The position numbers and the translations under genes were made by a program. Positions 33,116 through 45,063 of a DNA stretch of 64,000 nt are shown piece by piece. The stretch lies in contig LNAC01000860.1 of NCBI GenBank assembly GCA_002007465.1, positions 528,995 through 592,994 of the forward strand. Reading direction: 5' to 3'. The stretch is from Ailurus styani. Lineage: Eukaryota; Chordata; Mammalia; Carnivora; Ailuridae. The notes under the pieces are model-generated. The model was given only the letters and a program-made list of their open reading frames with translations, ran no database searches and was not told where the DNA came from. Position 1 is the stretch's first letter. Each line of letters starts with the position of its first letter.

Positions 33116-36100
33116 TAATGAAATTAAATTCAAATGTACCTTGCTATCAGATCCTGGGATTTTTGAGGGAGGATAAGAAATGTCTGTCTGCACTGTTTAA
33201 TCCATGATCCTTCATGTACACATTTGGAATAATTTTTAAGAGATATAGGAGTTGGTCCTGAGAAACAACTATTTTTTTGTAGATTTACACTTCACATATT
33301 TAGTAAGCGTTGACTTTGTGCCAAGACCTCTAAAGCCTGTGTTCTTGAAGGCAGACTTGCTTCTTCCCTAGAGAAATTTATTCTTGGTCATCCTAATTAT
33401 TTAAATATGGTAATGTTTTTATTTTAGATGCAGAAAAACAAATGTCACAAAGCTGTGCTTTCCAGTCGAGATTTAGATCTTTTCTTTTTCTTTTTTCTTC
33501 TTTTTTTTTGGGGGGGGGTCTCATCTAACTACTCGAGATTTTCCCTGAACCTGAAATAAGCAAAGTAAATGTATTATTCAGAGTAGGGGACAAATTTGGA
33601 ATATAGAGGATATATATCCAGAGAGATATATGAGATATTTCAGCATCCATACCTTTGCAAGGCTCAAGAGTCAACATACAATCATAAAGTCACAGCCACA
33701 ATTTGGCTGGAGTTTTTCCACTTCCATAGCAACTTACAAGGATGAACTTTAAATCTGATTTCTCTTGGTCACATTGCCACCTCCCAAACACTTCAACACT
33801 ACTCTATATTTTATAAGATTCATCCAATTTTCCATGGGAACAAAAATTTCAATGAATTTGTGAGTTGACATTTCCACTCCTATCTTGGGATTTCACTTAC
33901 CCCTGACATTTAGATGTTCCTTTGGTAAGAATATATAAGCAAAGCAATGGCTTAAGGCTTAATCCAGGAAGGAAGGAGAAATACTTCGCTGAGGTAAATG
34001 TCACTACCTTTAAGCTAAAATGTGTTGCACTGAGCCTAATTTTGCAAAATCCTATGGTTTTTCAAAACCTGTCTTCCTATGTTTGGGGTACACCAACAAA
34101 CAAGCATGGAGAAGCTGCGAGGTGCCAGGCCCTCTGCTACATGCTGGTTCTGCTCACAGTCTTGCATGGTACAATTCCAGTATCTCTTCTCATTCTCTTC
34201 TCACAAGACCCACACTAGGAAATTCCGTCGGCTCCTGGGAAGGGGCTAGTTTAGATGGGAGAAAGGCTGGAGCACAGAAACCAGTCAAGAACCTCTGGCA
34301 GTAAAATCGGAGGCAAATTATGATGGCCAGCATCAGTGTGGTAATAGTAAACATAAATTGAAGGGAATAGATCCAAGAAATGGCTAAGAGGTAGAAGTGA
34401 CAGCAATTGGTGATTTATTTTGTGAGTTTGGGTTAGAGACGGGAATAAGTCCAGGACAAATCTCAGGTTATTTTTTGTTTGTTTGTTTGTTTCTTTTAGG
34501 GTCTGTAAGTGGGTTAAAAATTGTGCTATTCCTTGTTCATCTTTATGCGTCGTAAGGTTGAGTCACTGGAAGGAGAGTCAAGAAATGCCTAGATGGCAGC
34601 TGGATTACAATTCAGAAGAGAAATTGTGCTAAAATATGAGCAACTAACATATAATGGAAGTGAATTGATGCCCAGGGGAGTTTGTGTAGTGATAGAGAGC
34701 AGAACTCAGAAAACACTCCAATGCCTATAAAAGTGTCTGGCAAGAGCATAGTTGTTAATTAATATGTGCATGAAATAATTAATCAATGAAAGGATGAATA
34801 TATATAGAGAGAGATCTCTTTTCAATGAATGGATAGATGTATAAACCAGTAATGATCATTTCATGTATTCTAAATACAGTGCCATAGAAATAAAATTTAA
34901 TGTCTCCTACAGTAACTTACCAAACTTTACGATAAATACAGTAGTTGAGGCATGGAAGATGTTACTCTTATTCAATCACAATACAACTGATGTGAAGAAG
35001 GGTGCTTTTGTCCGAGGCCACAAGGACCCAATTCATAATGATAGAGCAGAACCAGGACTAAAACCAGTGTTTTTTATATTGAATGAGGAGTTATTAAAAT
35101 AGAGGCTTTATTTATTACATTGGGATTGGAAGAGAGCATGAGGTAAAGGAAGAAGAATTTGCTCTTTAGACTACCATGCAAAACCACGAGTCTGAAGGTA
35201 GCTTTACAAATCGAAACCATCTGAAGAAAATGGAACAAGAGTAGAGAACAATGGTTCTTTCTGACTTCCTCAAAGCCAGTGGTACCCCTTTCCCTACCAC
35301 CCCACAGAAGTCTCAGAATGGACTCCTTTCCTGCCAGGTTACAAAGCCCTAGGTCTGTCTCCCAACAGCGCTAATGCTGCAAGAATCATATTAATAAACT
35401 TATTTCCCCAAATGCATGACCTGAAATTCCTTTCAGATATTCAGGTTGTTGATGGAAATTTTTTTTGGAATTTAAAATGCATTACAAATTGAGCCCCCCG
35501 CCCCCCCGCCTTTCCCTCTTAAATCAGAAAACCTCTCTAGAGTGGTTTGAATTGTGAGTTGCATTAATGAGTGTTTTAACATGTTGGGAAGGCAAATAGA
35601 CTTAAAGCAAGTAATTATTCTGTTTTCAACGAGCAACTAGCAACTCATTCCCAAACATTTGTTTTGCTTGTACATGTGTGTGCCTCTCTCCACCTACTAA
35701 AAGAATGTGGGATTAGGTAGAGGGGGAGGAACCATCTCTTTCTTAGTCCAATCAATCAATCAATCTGCCCCAGGGACCTCTAAGGGGTTAGGTTACATTG
35801 GGTTTTAAAGCATATTTCTATTCTGTTCCAAGTGGAAACCAATTTTACAGAGAGTGAGAAAGACCAATGTTTCTATCCCAGCGGCTCTCAGTGTGAAATT
35901 ATTATGTTTTCAGGAATCCTAAGGGAGGGAATCTCAAGTTAAAAAAAAAAAAAAGAATCAAGCAAAGTAATGATAATTTCACAATAAATTACTGCCAAGG
36001 GAAAAGAATCTTCAAAATGGAGTGCTTTCATTGATGCTGTTCCAGTGGTCCAGGCCAAGGGAGAAGGTGCTTAGATTTGAGGAACAACTCTCAATTATTA

Positions 36101-36639
36101 CAACCTAAATATAGTGAGATATTTATGTAGGATCTTCTCTATGGAGATATTTCTTCAGAACTCTATTTCCCCTTTTACCTAGTTCTTGGTGCAATAAGCA
36201 AGTCTCTGATAATTTCATTTTCTGGGTTGCCCAGTAGGGGAGGAGTTTCTTTGAACAAATGATTCCCAGTTATCTTAATAGATACATCCTCTAGTGTAAG
36301 TTAATATAGACTCTTGATTTATTCATGACCATTGTGATTGAATTCATATTAACAAATTCTGAGCCTAATAAGCACAGGATGAACTGGCAAAATTGAGTTT
36401 CTTAGCCAGTAAATCAGTGAGCCAAACTTGGACCTTGGGCCATTAGCTAGAAGTAGCATAATCCCTTGTTGCAAAGACAGTAGACTTTAGACCCAAGAAA
36501 CGGTGGTGGTTGGAGCTTTCTGTTTTCTACTTGGCTGAAAGTTACTTAATCTCAGTGATTCTGAATTTCTTCATTTAAATAATACAGATAATACTAGTCC
36601 TGAATGAAAGTTTTATATAAGGAATAGAGGTAATGTCTT
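33116..36639. other. 3.5-kb stretch without SINE or recognisable gene
   Basis: Contains a T/C tract ending in G9 (33478-33518), (GTTT)n near 34474-34491, a C-rich run at 35493-35510 and an A14 run at 35941. The 94-98 codon plus-strand frames at 33922-34304 overlap each other in different frames and show no domain. Confidence 0.5.
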
Positions 36640-37977
36640 GAAACCATAAAAGTCTTAGCAGAAAACACAGGGAGGTAAGCTCCTTGACATTGGTCACAGT
36701 GGTGATTTTTTTGGACTGGACACCAAAATTAAAGGAAACAAAAGCAAAAATAAGCAACTGGGGCTCCATCAAACTGAAATGCTTCTGCACACCAAAAAAA
36801 GCCATCAACAAAATGTAAAGATAACCTACTGAATGGGAGAAAATATTTGAAAGTCACATATCTGAAAAAGAGTTAATATCCAAAATATATAAAGAACTCT
36901 CACAACTTAATATCAAAACCCCCTGGTAATCCAATTAAAAAATGAGCAGAGAATTTGAATGGACATTTTTCCAAAGAACATATACAGATGGCCAACAGGT
37001 ACATGAAAAGATGCCCAACATCACCAATCCTCAGGGAAATGCAAAAAACAATCAAACAAAAAACAATAACAAACAAAAAAACACCACAATGAGATATCAC
37101 AACACACCTACACACCTATTAGAATGGTTATTAACAAAAAGACAAGAAATAATAAAGGTGGCTGAGGTTTTGGAGAAAAGAAATATTTGTGCCCTGTTGG
37201 TGGGAATGTAAATTGGTATAGCTACTATGGAAAACAGTAAAGGAGGTTCTTCAAAAAATTAAAAATAGAACTATCATATGATCCAGCAATTCCACTTCTG
37301 GGCATTTATCCAAAGAAAAGGAAAACACTAATTTGAAAAGACATTTGTGCCCCTGTGTTCACTGCAGCATTATTTACAATTGGCAAGATATAGAAACAAC
37401 CTAAGTGTCCATCATCAAATGAATGGATAAAACAAAATGTGATAAAACATATATATAGATATAAAATTGAGCCATTAAAAAAGGAAATCCTGCAATTTGC
37501 AACAACACGAGTGGACCTTGAAGGAATTATGCTACGTGAAAAAAATCAGAGACAACTACCGTATGATCTCATTTATACATGAAATCCCAAAAAACAAAAA
37601 CAAAACAAGCTATAGATAAAAAGAACAGATTGGTGGTTGTCAGAAGGTGGGGGTGGGGGTGAGTCAAATGGGTGAAGGAGGTCAGGAGGCACAAACCACC
37701 AGTTATAAAATAAAGCAGTCAGAGAGATACACTGTACGCCATGGCGATATAGTTAATAATGCTGTATTGCATATTTGAAAGGTGCTAAGTTAGTAGATCT
37801 TAAAGGTTCTTGCCACAAGGAGAAAAAATCTATAACTATGTATGGTGAGGGAGGTTAATGAGACTTATCATGGTGATCATTTTGCAATATACCCAAATAT
37901 CTAATCATGTCATACACATGAAACTAACATAATATCTATTACCAAATATATCTCAATAAAAATAAATGTTTTCTTAA
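36640..37977 (+). mobile_element. 1.3-kb old L1: ORF2 end and 3' UTR
   Basis: Collinear with L1M-type ORF2 from GGTAAGCTCCTTGACATTGG through CCATCAACAAAATGTAAAGA, CCAGCAATTCCACTTCTGGG and GCAGCATTATTTACAATTGG, then 3' UTR to CTCAATAAAAATAAATG. It is the longest single element in the window. Frames are broken by stops and indels. Confidence 0.95.
36942..37211 (+). pseudogene. L1 ORF2 remnant
   Basis: An 89-codon open stretch inside the L1 above, corresponding to the region upstream of the ORF2 C-terminus. It is a fossil of the endonuclease/reverse-transcriptase protein and lies beyond the catalytic domains. Lys/Asn/Gln-rich slippage (about codons 29-48) shows decay. Not a functional gene. Confidence 0.7.
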
Positions 37978-38972
37978 AAAATAGAGGCAAAATATGTGAA
38001 CTATCTGGTACCTAGTAAGTACTGTTAGTATCTTAATTGTAATATTGTTATTTAATCTAGCAAGGAATGTATCTGCTCAGAGTTCCTGCCAGCCATTGTT
38101 TGACAACTCTTCATCTACGAGTTCAAGTCTGACAATGTACCTTCCCTTTTCCTGCGGGGGTCCATCTGGGTCTTAAAAGCAGGAGCAATGGCCACAGTAA
38201 CTTAAATCCCAGGATTTCAGAATGTTCATTGGCTCCTAACCAATCTGCTGGGCAATCCTCTGGGCATGTTGATATCACTGTATTTCATAAGTGAAACAAA
38301 ACATGTGGAGACACTTCTGGCAGGAAGCAGTGCAGGGAAGAGGGAAGCCATGCTCTCTACTGTGAATTGTCACTGGTTTCTCCAAGCTGGTCTGACCCAG
38401 TCTGGAAGCTAAGGATCTTCAGTTAAAAACTAGAGTGAATAAAATAGTTCCTTCTTTGATAAGCAAGTCATAGACCTAGACTTGAGTAGATCATTCTATT
38501 TGTAAGCTATGGCTCTTTGAAGGCTGAATGTTACTTTCATAAGACTTTGGCTGAACTGAGTGGGGAGTGTCAGTAGGGGGAAATATGAGGATGGTTTTAT
38601 ATGCTAGTTAAAGACAAGGTGGTTTGCTGCCTGTTTTATCATATCCCCTTGTCTAGACCATACAATCTATTTATCATATCTGGGTAGAGCTTCTAGAGAC
38701 CATCGTTATTAACACACCAGATGAGACTGAAGATGGATTAGTCATATGAGTTTTATTTCAATATTTCTAATTTATTTAATTTTGTTAATACCCATGCCAC
38801 AATTTCTATCCCCATGGTCACTGACTTACTTTAGGTTTTCATTGCTTCATGCCTGGACTGGTACAATACCATCGCAACAAGTTTTCTTGTTTTGTGTGTT
38901 TTCTGCCACCAGGCACTCTTGCCAGATTTAGTCCTCCTATACTAGCAGTTTGCAAGTATCCTCCCATTGGTT
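37978..38972. other. Unassigned unique DNA
   Basis: Nothing recognised. Confidence 0.5.
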
Positions 38973-38989
38973 ATAAAATTAACAGATTC

Positions 38990-39204
38990 TGGGGTGCCTG
39001 GATGGCTCAGTGGGTTAAGGCTTCTGCCTTCAGCTCAGGTCATGATCTCAGGGTCCTGGGATCGAGCCCCGCATCGGGCTCTCTGCTCAGCGGGGAGCCT
39101 GTTTCCTCCTCTCTCTCTGCCTGCCTCTCTGCCTACTTGTGATCTCTCTCTGTGTCAAATAAATAAATAAAATTAAAAAAAATAAATAAAATTAAAAAAA
39201 ATAA
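38990..39204 (+). mobile_element. Young mustelid-type Can-SINE with reiterated tail
   Basis: Near-consensus. The 17-bp ATAAAATTAACAGATTC is at 38973-38989 and 39205-39221. The tail repeats an AATAAATAAAATTAAAAAA unit about three times, copying part of the target sequence (AAATTAA). Confidence 0.97.
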
Positions 39205-39327
39205 ATAAAATTAACAGATTCCTTCCAAATAAAATCTAACTTCCTGGCAGTCAAGATCAGTAAATAATTTCCTGCCAATGTATCTCTACAATCTTAATCT
39301 AAATACTTCCTTAAAAATAAGGTTCTA

Positions 39328-39529
39328 GGGGGGCATGGGTGGCTCAGTCGGTTTAGCGTCTGCGTTCAGCTCAGGTCATGGTCTCTGGGTCCCGGGATCA
39401 AAGTCCAACATTGGGCTCCCTGCTTAGTGCAGAGCCTGCTGCTCTCTCTTCTTCTGCCTCCCCACCCATTCGTGCTCTCTCTTTCTTGCTCTCTCTCTCA
39501 AATAAATAAAATCTTAAAAAATAGTTTAA
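39328..39529 (+). mobile_element. Can-SINE with 15-bp target duplication
   Basis: GGGGGGCATGGGTGGCTCAG head. AAAAATAAGGTTCTA is perfectly repeated at 39313-39327 and 39530-39544. Confidence 0.96.
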
Positions 39530-39544
39530 AAAAATAAGGTTCTA

Positions 39545-40175
39545 TTGATCGATTTCAAAACATGTTGCACCTTGTCTTTCTACAATTTTTCCTTTTCCAA
39601 AATAATCGTCTCCTCATCTCTATACTTTCTCTTGCTCTTTTAGGCATTCCTTCTATGAAGCTTTCCATACCTGTAAACCAGAGATTCCACTACACTGGGA
39701 ACTTCTGTGTCCATACATTTCCGGACACTCCACTCTGTGTGGAGCACTTGACATGGGGATAACTTGTGTTATTTTCAATCAATTACAGCCCTGAGATAAC
39801 CTAGATTTGGTCCATCATTTTTTATATGAATATGTTCCCAATTCTGAGCCAAATCTTAAGTTATTTTGGGGAGAGGATATATGAAAGATATTATCTGTGG
39901 ATTTTTACTGAATTTTCTGTATTCTTGATGCTTTCAAATTAGAAAATTAAATGAGGTCTCTTCAGTGGAGAAAATATGTAACCCCAAATTCTGAGAGACA
40001 ATCCTTTTATAGAATGACCTATCATCCATCTACTTAGAGGAAATCATTATACATACATTTTGATGTTTGTCCTTCTGGTTTGACACATATCAAAATAATT
40101 CTTGAAGACTACTTACTTTAATAGGGCTACATGATAAACTTTTTCTCAAAACAATATTTATTCTTCAACAATATA
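39545..40175. other. Unassigned unique DNA
   Basis: Nothing recognised. Confidence 0.5.
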
Positions 40176-40692
40176 CAGTTGACTCTTAAACAACACAGGT
40201 TTGAACTGCACGGGTCCACTTATATGTGGATTATTTTTGATAAATACAGTAGAGTACTGCAAACGTATTTTCTCATATTATTTTTTATTTTACATTTTTT
40301 AGAGGGAGGGAAGAGGGAGGGGCAAAGGGAGAGGGAGAGAGATTATCAAGCAGACTCCCTGCTGAGCACACTGCCTGACGTGGGGATCCATGAGATCATG
40401 ACCTGAGCTGAAATCAAGAGTCAGGTGCTTATCCAACTGAGCCACCCAGAGGCTCTCTCATATTGTTTTCTTAATAACATTTTCTTTTCTCTAAGCTAAT
40501 TTATTGTAAGAATATAGTATATAGTATATATAACTTACACAAAATGTGTTAATCAACTGTTTAAATCAGTAATGCTTCCAGTCAAGAGTAGGCTATTAGC
40601 TAAGGTTTGGGAAAAGTCAGTCATCCAAGAACTTTGACTCTGCAGGGGAGAGGCTCAGTGCTCCTAACCCCACAGTTGTTCAAGGGTCAATT
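40176..40692 (+). mobile_element. Tigger-type DNA transposon split by a SINE
   Basis: Left end CAGTTGACTCTTAAACAACA with GAACTGCACGGGTCCACTTA. Right end CAGTTGTTCAAGGGTCAATT is its inverted partner. TA dinucleotides flank the ends, as expected for Tc1/mariner. The internal part is nonautonomous and contains no transposase frame. Confidence 0.85.
40281..40455 (-). mobile_element. Can-SINE inside the Tigger element
   Basis: Reversed SINE (GCAGACTCCCTGCTGAGCAC, CATGACCTGAGCTGAAATCA, GAGCCACCCAGAGGC). The 9-bp TCTCATATT occurs on both sides (40271 and 40456). Confidence 0.94.
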
Positions 40693-41072
40693 ATACTTTT
40701 AAATGGCTGCATAGGTCATAATTTACTTCAGCCTCTATTTGTGGTCATGGAGGTTGTATTTAAGCTGTATGCCTGTTGAGGATAGAGTTAAGGGTTGGGG
40801 AGAGTGGGTAGGGTGAGCAGATTTCTTTGCCTCTCTAGTTCTCCATTATTGCCAGTGTCTAGACAGGCCTGCATACTTAGTGCTTCTCTGTGTCTCACCG
40901 CTAGGTTATAAAATGGTGTAAGATGAAGAAAAATCTGTCCTATGACATTTGCTGGACTTGTTTCCTCACAGGTAGCTCCAGTATTCCCCAAAGCCTGCCT
41001 CAACTGCCTTTCCCTGACCCCTCCCAGGAGTGATATTTATGTGCTAGAAACCATGCTAAACGTTTTCTATAG
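40693..41072. other. Unassigned unique DNA
   Basis: Nothing recognised. Confidence 0.5.
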
Positions 41073-41087
41073 AATACATGATCATTT

Positions 41088-41280
41088 GGGGGGATCTGGG
41101 TGGTTCAGTCGGTTAAGCATCTGATTTCGACTTAGGTCATGGTCTCGGGGTTGGGAGATCAAGTCCCGTGTTGGGCTCAACTCTAAAGGAAGAGTCTACT
41201 CGTCCCTCTTCCTCTGCTCTTCGCCTTGCACTCTCTCTTTCTCTCTCTCAAATAAATAAGTGAAATCTTGGGAAAAAAAA
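41088..41280 (+). mobile_element. Can-SINE, left half of a pair
   Basis: GGGGGGATCTGGGTGGTTCA head with divergent body and a short A9 tail that runs almost directly into the next SINE. Confidence 0.93.
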
Positions 41281-41287
41281 AGAATAG

Positions 41288-41473
41288 AGGGGCAAATGGT
41301 GGCTCAGTCAGTTAAGCATCTGCCTTTGGTTTAGGTCATGATCCCACAATCATGGGATTGAGCCCCATAGTGGGCTCCCTGTTCGGCGGGGACCCTGCTT
41401 CTCCCTCTCTTCCTCGCTGGTGCTATCTCTGTCGCTATGTCTGTCTGTCTCTCTCTCAAATAAATAAATAACA
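41288..41473 (+). mobile_element. Can-SINE, right half of a pair
   Basis: GGGGCAAATGGTGGCTCAGT head and AAATAAATAAATAACA end. The pair as a whole is flanked by AATACATGATCATTT (41073-41087) and AATACATTATCATTT (41474-41488). Confidence 0.93.
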
Positions 41474-41488
41474 AATACATTATCATTT

Positions 41489-41872
41489 TAATCCTCACAG
41501 CTCCATGAGACAGTTCGTAGTATACTGACATGCTCTCGTGTCCTTCCCCTTACACCCCTAACCTTATGAAAAGCATTTGAATATTGATTCAAGGAGAAAT
41601 AGGAGGCTAAGAATTTCAGTGCAAGTCAGAACATTCTCTGCTTTTGCAGTCATTTCCCTGGGTCTGCTGACAAGAGAAACCCTCTCTAGAAAGATATGGG
41701 GCTCAGCTTCCGGTACAAGTCTTGGCTCCTCAGAGTCACAAGAGCTTTGGCTGAGGTAAGAAGAACCTGCCTTTTCTTCCTCAGGCTCAGGATGAATGAT
41801 CATAAATTGCCTTTGACAAGTTTAAACAGGTTCAAGGAGCTCTTTTCAGATTTGGGGAATTCCTAAGTGTTT

Positions 41873-41904
<32 letters not shown>

Positions 41905-42389
41905 TTCTTTTTAAACTATATAACAGTGTCTTTACAGACTCTACTTTTCAGGGCTCTGTTTGTAAAGAATATTTTTTCCTGTTTCAAATATCAGAATCTA
42001 GAGCATTTAAGTATTATAATCTGCCCAGGACACTCTGAGTCAGACTGAAAAGCTTGGCCTCAAAGTTCTAATATAACTTTGTTAGTTTTCTCTCACTCTA
42101 GGAAAAGTACTCTGAAAAGAGGATTCTAAGATCTCTCAAAATTAGAGCTGCTGGGTAAAATACATGATATCCCATTAAATGCAAATTTCAGAAAAACAGC
42201 AAGTAATTTTTAGTGTAGGTATGGCCCATGTAAGTTGGGACATGCTTATGTTAGAAAATCACGTGTTCCTTCTCTAAAATTCAAATTTACCTAAGCATCC
42301 TGTATTTTTATTTGCTAAATCCGGCAAACTGACCCAAATACTTATGATTAACTGCACAAGTGGAAACTCCAAATGAAGAATGTGACCTA
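41489..42389. other. Unassigned DNA with CTT microsatellite
   Basis: Only the CTT tract at 41869-41910 stands out. Confidence 0.5.
41869..41910. repeat. (CTT)n microsatellite
   Basis: About a dozen CTT units with one CCT interruption. Confidence 0.97.
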
Positions 42390-42580
42390 ACAAAGAACTA
42401 TGTTAATACAATTTTATTTAATCCTTAGAATAGTGCTATGATATACATATAATCATTCCTATTTAAATGAAAAAAGAAAAAGGAAAGTCAGAAAACTTAA
42501 GAATCTTGCCCTAAATCTCATTGCCAGTGAGTGGCAAGAACAGTGAGTCACCTGATTCCAAAACCCACCTTTATTCCAGC
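42390..42580 (-). mobile_element. MIR SINE
   Basis: TTTTATTTAATCCTTAGAAT, TCATTGCCAGTGAGTGGCAA and GATTCCAAAACCCACC are reversed MIR. Confidence 0.72.
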
Positions 42581-43613
42581 TCATCAAGGTGATTAAAATG
42601 TGTCAGGATCCCTCAGTGCCCCCTCTCAGCCCCAAGATACAAGCAAATACCTAGAAACCTGACCTCAGGTGAAGTTCACAAAGCAATTAGAGTGCTTGGT
42701 ATTAGAGGCGGATGTGAGCATCATCATACCAAGTGAGCAACTGTCTTAATTACCAGGCTCTCCAGGGAGGCGGCTCTGCCAAGTTTAGTAATTCATGAAT
42801 AGGCATTATTTCTTCACTCAGCAAAAAAGCTGACATCTCAGGACAAAAGGAGGAGGGGGGTTGATGCTCCTGAGGGACTCTTCAGGAAGGCGGGCAGCCT
42901 GCTTACTCGACCCTAGAAGATTTGTTGAGGCCACTCCTGACACAGTACCCAGCTGCAAGGACATAGAGGTTATTAGGACTTCCCTGGCACTGCTCCCAAA
43001 ACAGAGAGGCAAGGTTGGTTTTGTTGTGTTTGGTTTGGTTCCCCTCACCTCATCAGTGAACCTATTTAAAAAGAAGAATTTACCACCTGTTCCAAAGGCA
43101 GTAGAACTGCTCTGAATCAAGTCTGTGTTTTCCCTCTTAGGGGTGAAACATCCATCTTGCTAACCCAAGAACCCAAACTATCTAATCAAAAAGAAAAGAA
43201 TTCAGACATCTGCTGGTTCTTCCAGCAGTGTTTCATGTGTGAAGTGGTCCTACGGCTAAAGCAAGCCCAAATTGTGAGGCATCTAATCACCTCCCTCCAT
43301 GGTCTCCACTGTCCCCCACAGCCTCCCAAAGCGTGGCCCATGGGGAGTGTACCAGGGTGATGTGGGGTGCTATTCCTGATCTTCTTTCTCTTAAACTTAT
43401 TTTACTTGGGTTATGGAAGCTGATGCTGAAAACCTTAAACAGATATCTCTTGCCGATTAGCCATGAAGATAAGAATTATCTGGCAACCTTTGGGTTAGAT
43501 GTTGACTGTAACGATATAATGGAGAAAAACACCACCACAAGTGCTGAATATCTGCCAGGCATCGTTCATCCCTCTCCCACACTGTTGCGTATCATTTGAT
43601 CCTTGCTGCAGAT
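42581..43613. other. 1-kb unassigned DNA, relatively GC-richer
   Basis: No gene recognised. 42730-42815 carries GTCTTAATTACCAGGCTCTC and TTTAGTAATTCATGAATAGG, TAAT-core motifs of the kind bound by homeodomain proteins, which may be chance. The 84-100 codon frames on both strands at 42818-43120 mirror each other and show no domain. Confidence 0.4.
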
Positions 43614-44060
43614 CAGGGTCAAAAAACTGTAGTTCACCTGCCAATCTGGCCTGTGGCTGGTTTTGGTATCACTCATGAGCTCATTTTTTTTTTTTTTGCA
43701 TCTTTTTAAAAGGTTTTTATTTTTTTATTTGAGAGACAGAGCAAGCAAGAGCAAGAGAGAGCAGGAGCAGGGAAGAGGAGGTGAGGGAGAAGCAGACTGC
43801 AGGCTCCCGGGGGAGCAGGGAGACCGAAATGGGTGGGGCTCGATCCTAGGACCCTGAGATCATGACCTGAGCTGAAGGCAGACACTTAACCCACTGAACC
43901 ACCCAGGCACCCCTTTTTTTCAACATTTTTTTTTAAGGATTCAAAGAAGAAAAAGTAGGAGAGGAGGAGGAGACGACTATGTAACAGAGACTATATGTAG
44001 CCCCAAAAGCCTAAAATACTCATGATCTTGACCTTTACAGAAAACGTGTGCTAACCTGTG
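43614..44060. mobile_element. hAT-Charlie-type element split by a SINE
   Basis: CAGGGTCAAAAAACTGTAGT and CAATCTGGCCTGTGGCTGG on the left, with CTTGACCTTTACAGAAAACG and GTGCTAACCTGTG on the right, are the two ends of the same family seen at 3169-3386. The A-rich tract and SINE in the middle are later additions. Confidence 0.75.
43697..43912 (-). mobile_element. Can-SINE inside the hAT element
   Basis: Reversed SINE (GGGGCTCGATCCTAGGACCC, ATCATGACCTGAGCTGAAGG, CACCCAGGCACCCC). Flanking T-runs obscure the target duplication. Confidence 0.95.
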
Positions 44061-44123
44061 CTTTAGACCATACCAGAAGGAAACACCATAAAATGGAATA
44101 TTCTCAATACCCGCTACACAACA

Positions 44124-44343
44124 CTGTTATGGGTTAAATTACATTTCTCCAAATGCTATGTTCAAGGTCTAAACTCTATGTTGAGATATGATAAAGTCCC
44201 CAAATTTTATAGAGATTTCGTAGATGTGACCAGATTGAGATGAGATCATGCTCAATTAGGGTGGGTCTTAATCCATTATGACTACTGTCTTTATGAGGAG
44301 CGGAGAAGAGACACAGACACGGGCATACAGGGAGAACGCCATG
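44124..44343 (+). mobile_element. MLT1-type LTR, 5' part
   Basis: TGTTATGGGTTAAATTACAT, GATGAGATCATGCTCAATTA, GGGTGGGTCTTAATCCATTA and GGGAGAACGCCATG match the MLT1 first half. It is interrupted at CATG by a younger LTR and resumes at 45064. Confidence 0.85.
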
Positions 44344-45063
44344 TGTTTTAAGGGTTCCCCAGAGTGGTTTTAATCAGCTATGGGATTAAATGGACACTCC
44401 CATTATGAATGAAGACGTTTACACTCACAGTTCCATGGAAGTAGGAGGCGTGGGATACCATTCTCAGCCACACAAGGAAGCGTGTGGATTGGTTGGGAGG
44501 AATAGGGAGAATGAGTGAGAGTCTTTATTGTGGTTTCTGTGGGAAGGAAGGAGTGAGGCACAGTAAGCCAGTTTGGGATTAGCTAGGCTGAAAAGTTTTC
44601 AGTGGGCTCTGGAGCACAGGGGTTGTCCCGAGTATTCGGGCATCTGGGGCTGGTGTGATTAGGGCAGGTGGATTAGTGGCTCAGCATGACAAGCCATGAA
44701 GGAAGTGGTAGGGGTGTAGGCTCTGGACTGGTTGGTTTGCTTTGAAAAGGGAGATCTTCAACTAGAGTTTACTCTTTCTTTTTTTTTTTTTTAAGATTTT
44801 ATTTATTTGAGAGAGTGAGACAGAGCATGAGCAGCGTGAGGGGCGGAGGGAGAAACAGACTCCCTGGTGAGCAGGGAGACCAACATGGGATTCAATCCTG
44901 GGAGTCTGGGCTCATGAACTGAGCTGAAGGTAGATGCTTAAAGGACTGAGCCACCCAGGGGCCCCTAGAGTTTACTCTTTCTAGGAAGTGGCTGGTTCTG
45001 GAAGAGGCAGTCTGTCAAGGGTCAGCAGGACCCCAGATGTCAACTGAATATAACAAATCACCA
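44344..45063 (-). mobile_element. Solo LTR of unassigned endogenous retrovirus
   Basis: Begins TG and ends CA, with a 4-bp duplication CATG at 44340-44343 and 45064-45067, interrupting an MLT1 LTR. On the minus strand an AATAAA (44524-44529 complement) is followed by a GT-containing stretch, as in an LTR polyadenylation region, and the strand ends CTTAAAACA. About 517 bp without the nested SINE. A 4-bp duplication fits gammaretrovirus-like (ERV1) elements. There are no internal genes. I do not recognise the family. Confidence 0.65.
44780..44964 (-). mobile_element. Can-SINE inside the solo LTR
   Basis: Reversed SINE with GAAACAGACTCCCTGGTGAG and TGAGCCACCCAGGGGCCC. The perfect 18-bp CTAGAGTTTACTCTTTCT is at 44762-44779 and 44965-44982. 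Confidence 0.97.

Noticed and set aside
42818..43120. Antisense-overlapping frames of 84 and 100 codons
   Set aside because: Mirror frames in a GC-richer patch, no homology recognised and no coding context.
44344..45063. A possible complete endogenous retrovirus
   Set aside because: Only a single LTR with its 4-bp duplication is present; there is no internal coding sequence in the window.
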